From Ruminococcaceae bacterium UBA3329 (GTDB taxonomy: Bacteria > Bacillota > Clostridia > Oscillospirales > Acutalibacteraceae), in the NCBI GenBank assembly GCA_002361875.1, contig DERX01000030.1, positions 1 through 5,655 on the forward strand: 5,655 bases of DNA, read 5' to 3'. The notes beneath the pieces are model-generated. The model saw only the letters and a list, made by a program, of their open reading frames with translations. It had not been told where the DNA came from and did not search any database. Of the stretch, positions 4,496 to 5,655 are shown one piece after another; the first letter of the stretch is position 1, and every line of letters begins with the position of its first letter. The position numbers were made by a program, and so were the translations under genes.

Positions 4496-5655
4496 ATGAG
4501 CGAAAAAACACAGGCAAAAAAGTATTTGAATTTTAAAGAAATTGCCGCTTATTCCCTCGGACTTTTCGGCTTTCAGGCAATAGTCGGTCTTCTTAATTCC
4601 TATCAGGCGGAGTTTGACGCGTCAATTCTCGGAGCGGATATAGCAGTAGTAGGTATTTTAATCCTCGTTGCAAAAATCATTTCTGCCGTTGCAGACCCTG
4701 TTGTCGGCGGACTTGTTGACCGTTCAAAGTCAAAATACGGCAAATTCAAATCAATGATAATGTACTCAATAGTACCTCTGCTTGTTTTTACTGCGGTTGT
4801 ATTCGTTAAAGTGCCTTTCACAGGTTTTGCACTTTATGCTTGGATTTTCGTTACATATCTTATCTGGAGCATAGCAATGACAATGGGCGATGTTCCGTCA
4901 CAGGGTATCGCGTCAGCACTTACTCCCGACCCGACAGAGCGCACAAATGTTGTTTCAATCTCAAACACATTTAAGCAGATTGGATTTTCAGCATGCGTTG
5001 TTATTGTTCCGATTGTCTGCCTGATAATCAAGGGCGGCTCAAAGGTTATCGTGGCAAAGGGCGAAACCGACACGCCAATGATAGCGTCAGAATATCTCGG
5101 CACTGCAATACTTACGGCCGTTCTCGGCTGCGCGCTGTTTGCTCTTATTCCTCTTGTAAATAAAGAGCGTGTTAAGGTTCAGTCGAACGAAAAAATCACC
5201 GCAAAGGATATGCTCGGCGCACTTAAAAACAATAAACCTCTTATGCTCGTAATCGTTTCTTATTTTCTCGGCTTCGGCAGACAGATGGCAATGGGTATTC
5301 AGGTTCAGGCGGCAAATGTTCTTTTAGGCTCGCAGAATCTTGTTGCAGTATTGGGCATTGTAACGGCAGTCGGCTCAATGATTTCAATGGCACTTTGCCC
5401 CTTGCTTATAAAGAAAATGAACGAGAAAAACGCTTATATTCTTCTTTCCGTTTACGGCTTTGCCGCTTCGATTTTCTCATTCGTAGTAGGTCATTTCTGG
5501 TTCAGCAATCCTTCAAATATTGTTCTTACGGTTCTGTTCTATGCCTCTTTGTTCCTTATCGGCCTTCAGTTCGGCGCAGTTACTCTTATGCCTATGATTA
5601 TGACCGCAGATGCAGTTGACTATTACGAATATGAAACAGGCAAGAGAATGGAAGG
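4496..5655 (+). CDS. GPH-family (MelB-like) cation symporter, C-terminus beyond window (partial)
   Basis: The frame stays open to the window end, giving 386 complete codons of an expected 450-480. Members of the glycoside-pentoside-hexuronide family, within the major facilitator superfamily, import sugars or glycosides with H+ or Na+. About ten of twelve helices are visible (roughly 15-35, 47-66, 87-105, 110-131, 163-180, 200-221, 249-268, 281-301, 313-334 and 342-364). Family hallmarks are DPVVGGLVDRSKSKYGKFK (67-85) between helices 2 and 3, the DPTERTNVVS-type loop (145-154) after helix 4, and DAVDYYEYETGKR (372-384) after helix 10. Aligned from memory to MelB, the sodium ligands Asp55, Asn58 and Asp59 would be Ser63, Ala66 and Asp67, which argues against a standard Na+ site. 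ATG 4496 is chosen because GGGG (4484-4487) precedes it; ATG 4478 is in frame but lacks a ribosome site and would leave a leader of about 9 bases. The reductase lies 68 bases upstream and may act on what this protein imports. Substrate unknown. Confidence 0.92.
   Translation, partial: MSEKTQAKKYLNFKEIAAYSLGLFGFQAIVGLLNSYQAEFDASILGADIAVVGILILVAKIISAVADPVVGGLVDRSKSKYGKFKSMIMYSIVPLLVFTAVVFVKVPFTGFALYAWIFVTYLIWSIAMTMGDVPSQGIASALTPDPTERTNVVSISNTFKQIGFSACVVIVPIVCLIIKGGSKVIVAKGETDTPMIASEYLGTAILTAVLGCALFALIPLVNKERVKVQSNEKITAKDMLGALKNNKPLMLVIVSYFLGFGRQMAMGIQVQAANVLLGSQNLVAVLGIVTAVGSMISMALCPLLIKKMNEKNAYILLSVYGFAASIFSFVVGHFWFSNPSNIVLTVLFYASLFLIGLQFGAVTLMPMIMTADAVDYYEYETGKRME

Noticed and set aside
4603..5103. 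Minus-strand open frames opposite the transporter (4603-4821, 4834-5103)
   Set aside because: They lie opposite conserved GPH motifs; their Thr/Ile-rich translations are typical of the reverse complement of membrane protein genes.
5395..5619. Short plus-strand open frame of 74 codons
   Set aside because: It lies in another frame wholly inside the transporter gene, which continues uninterrupted with helices 8-10 and the DAVDYYEYETG motif.

Overview
The window looks like chromosomal DNA from a low-GC Gram-positive bacterium of the Clostridia, most likely an anaerobic gut-type species. Supporting signs are AT-rich codons (ATA, TTA, AAA), strong GGAGG-type ribosome binding sites, consensus sigma-A-like promoters with extended -10 boxes, a U-tailed hairpin terminator, a CTCCCTC/GAGGGAG palindromic repeat of a style common in clostridial genomes, and a large flavin/iron-sulfur ene-reductase typical of anaerobes. 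The family-level placement is inference. All genes lie on the + strand and fill nearly the whole window.

Region 1 (1-2178) is the end of a tightly packed, translationally coupled operon. It contains an ABC ATPase that has lost its N-terminus to the window edge, a six-helix membrane protein that is probably its permease, and a membrane-anchored protein with TPR-like helices of unknown function. The genes overlap by 4 bases (ATGA) and 1 base (TAATG). Together they suggest a small ABC-2-type exporter with a dedicated surface or membrane accessory protein. The substrate cannot be read from the sequence.

Region 2 (2179-2357) is a compact intergenic control region. It holds a palindromic repeat that can fold in more than one way (2193-2242), a strong intrinsic terminator (2268-2297), and a near-consensus promoter (2299-2327) whose -10 box lies in a perfect 12-base palindrome, TTACAATTGTAA. 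That palindrome is a good candidate operator.

Region 3 (2358-5655) has a 689-residue FMN/FAD/4Fe-4S ene-reductase of the 2,4-dienoyl-CoA reductase / trimethylamine dehydrogenase / Bai-type class. After 68 bases comes a GPH (MelB-like) cation symporter, which runs off the window end after 386 codons. The transporter has its own promoter (4433-4462), and no terminator separates the pair, so it may also be reached by read-through. The simplest reading is an uptake-plus-reduction unit for an unsaturated small molecule, possibly a glycoside or another plant- or host-derived compound. The pairing is visible; the substrate is not.

No RNA gene, insertion sequence or CRISPR array was found. The most interesting items are the reductase-transporter pair with its candidate operator, the reductase's unusual insertion and cysteine spacing, the transporter's incomplete MelB-type sodium site, and the uncharacterised accessory protein of the ABC operon.
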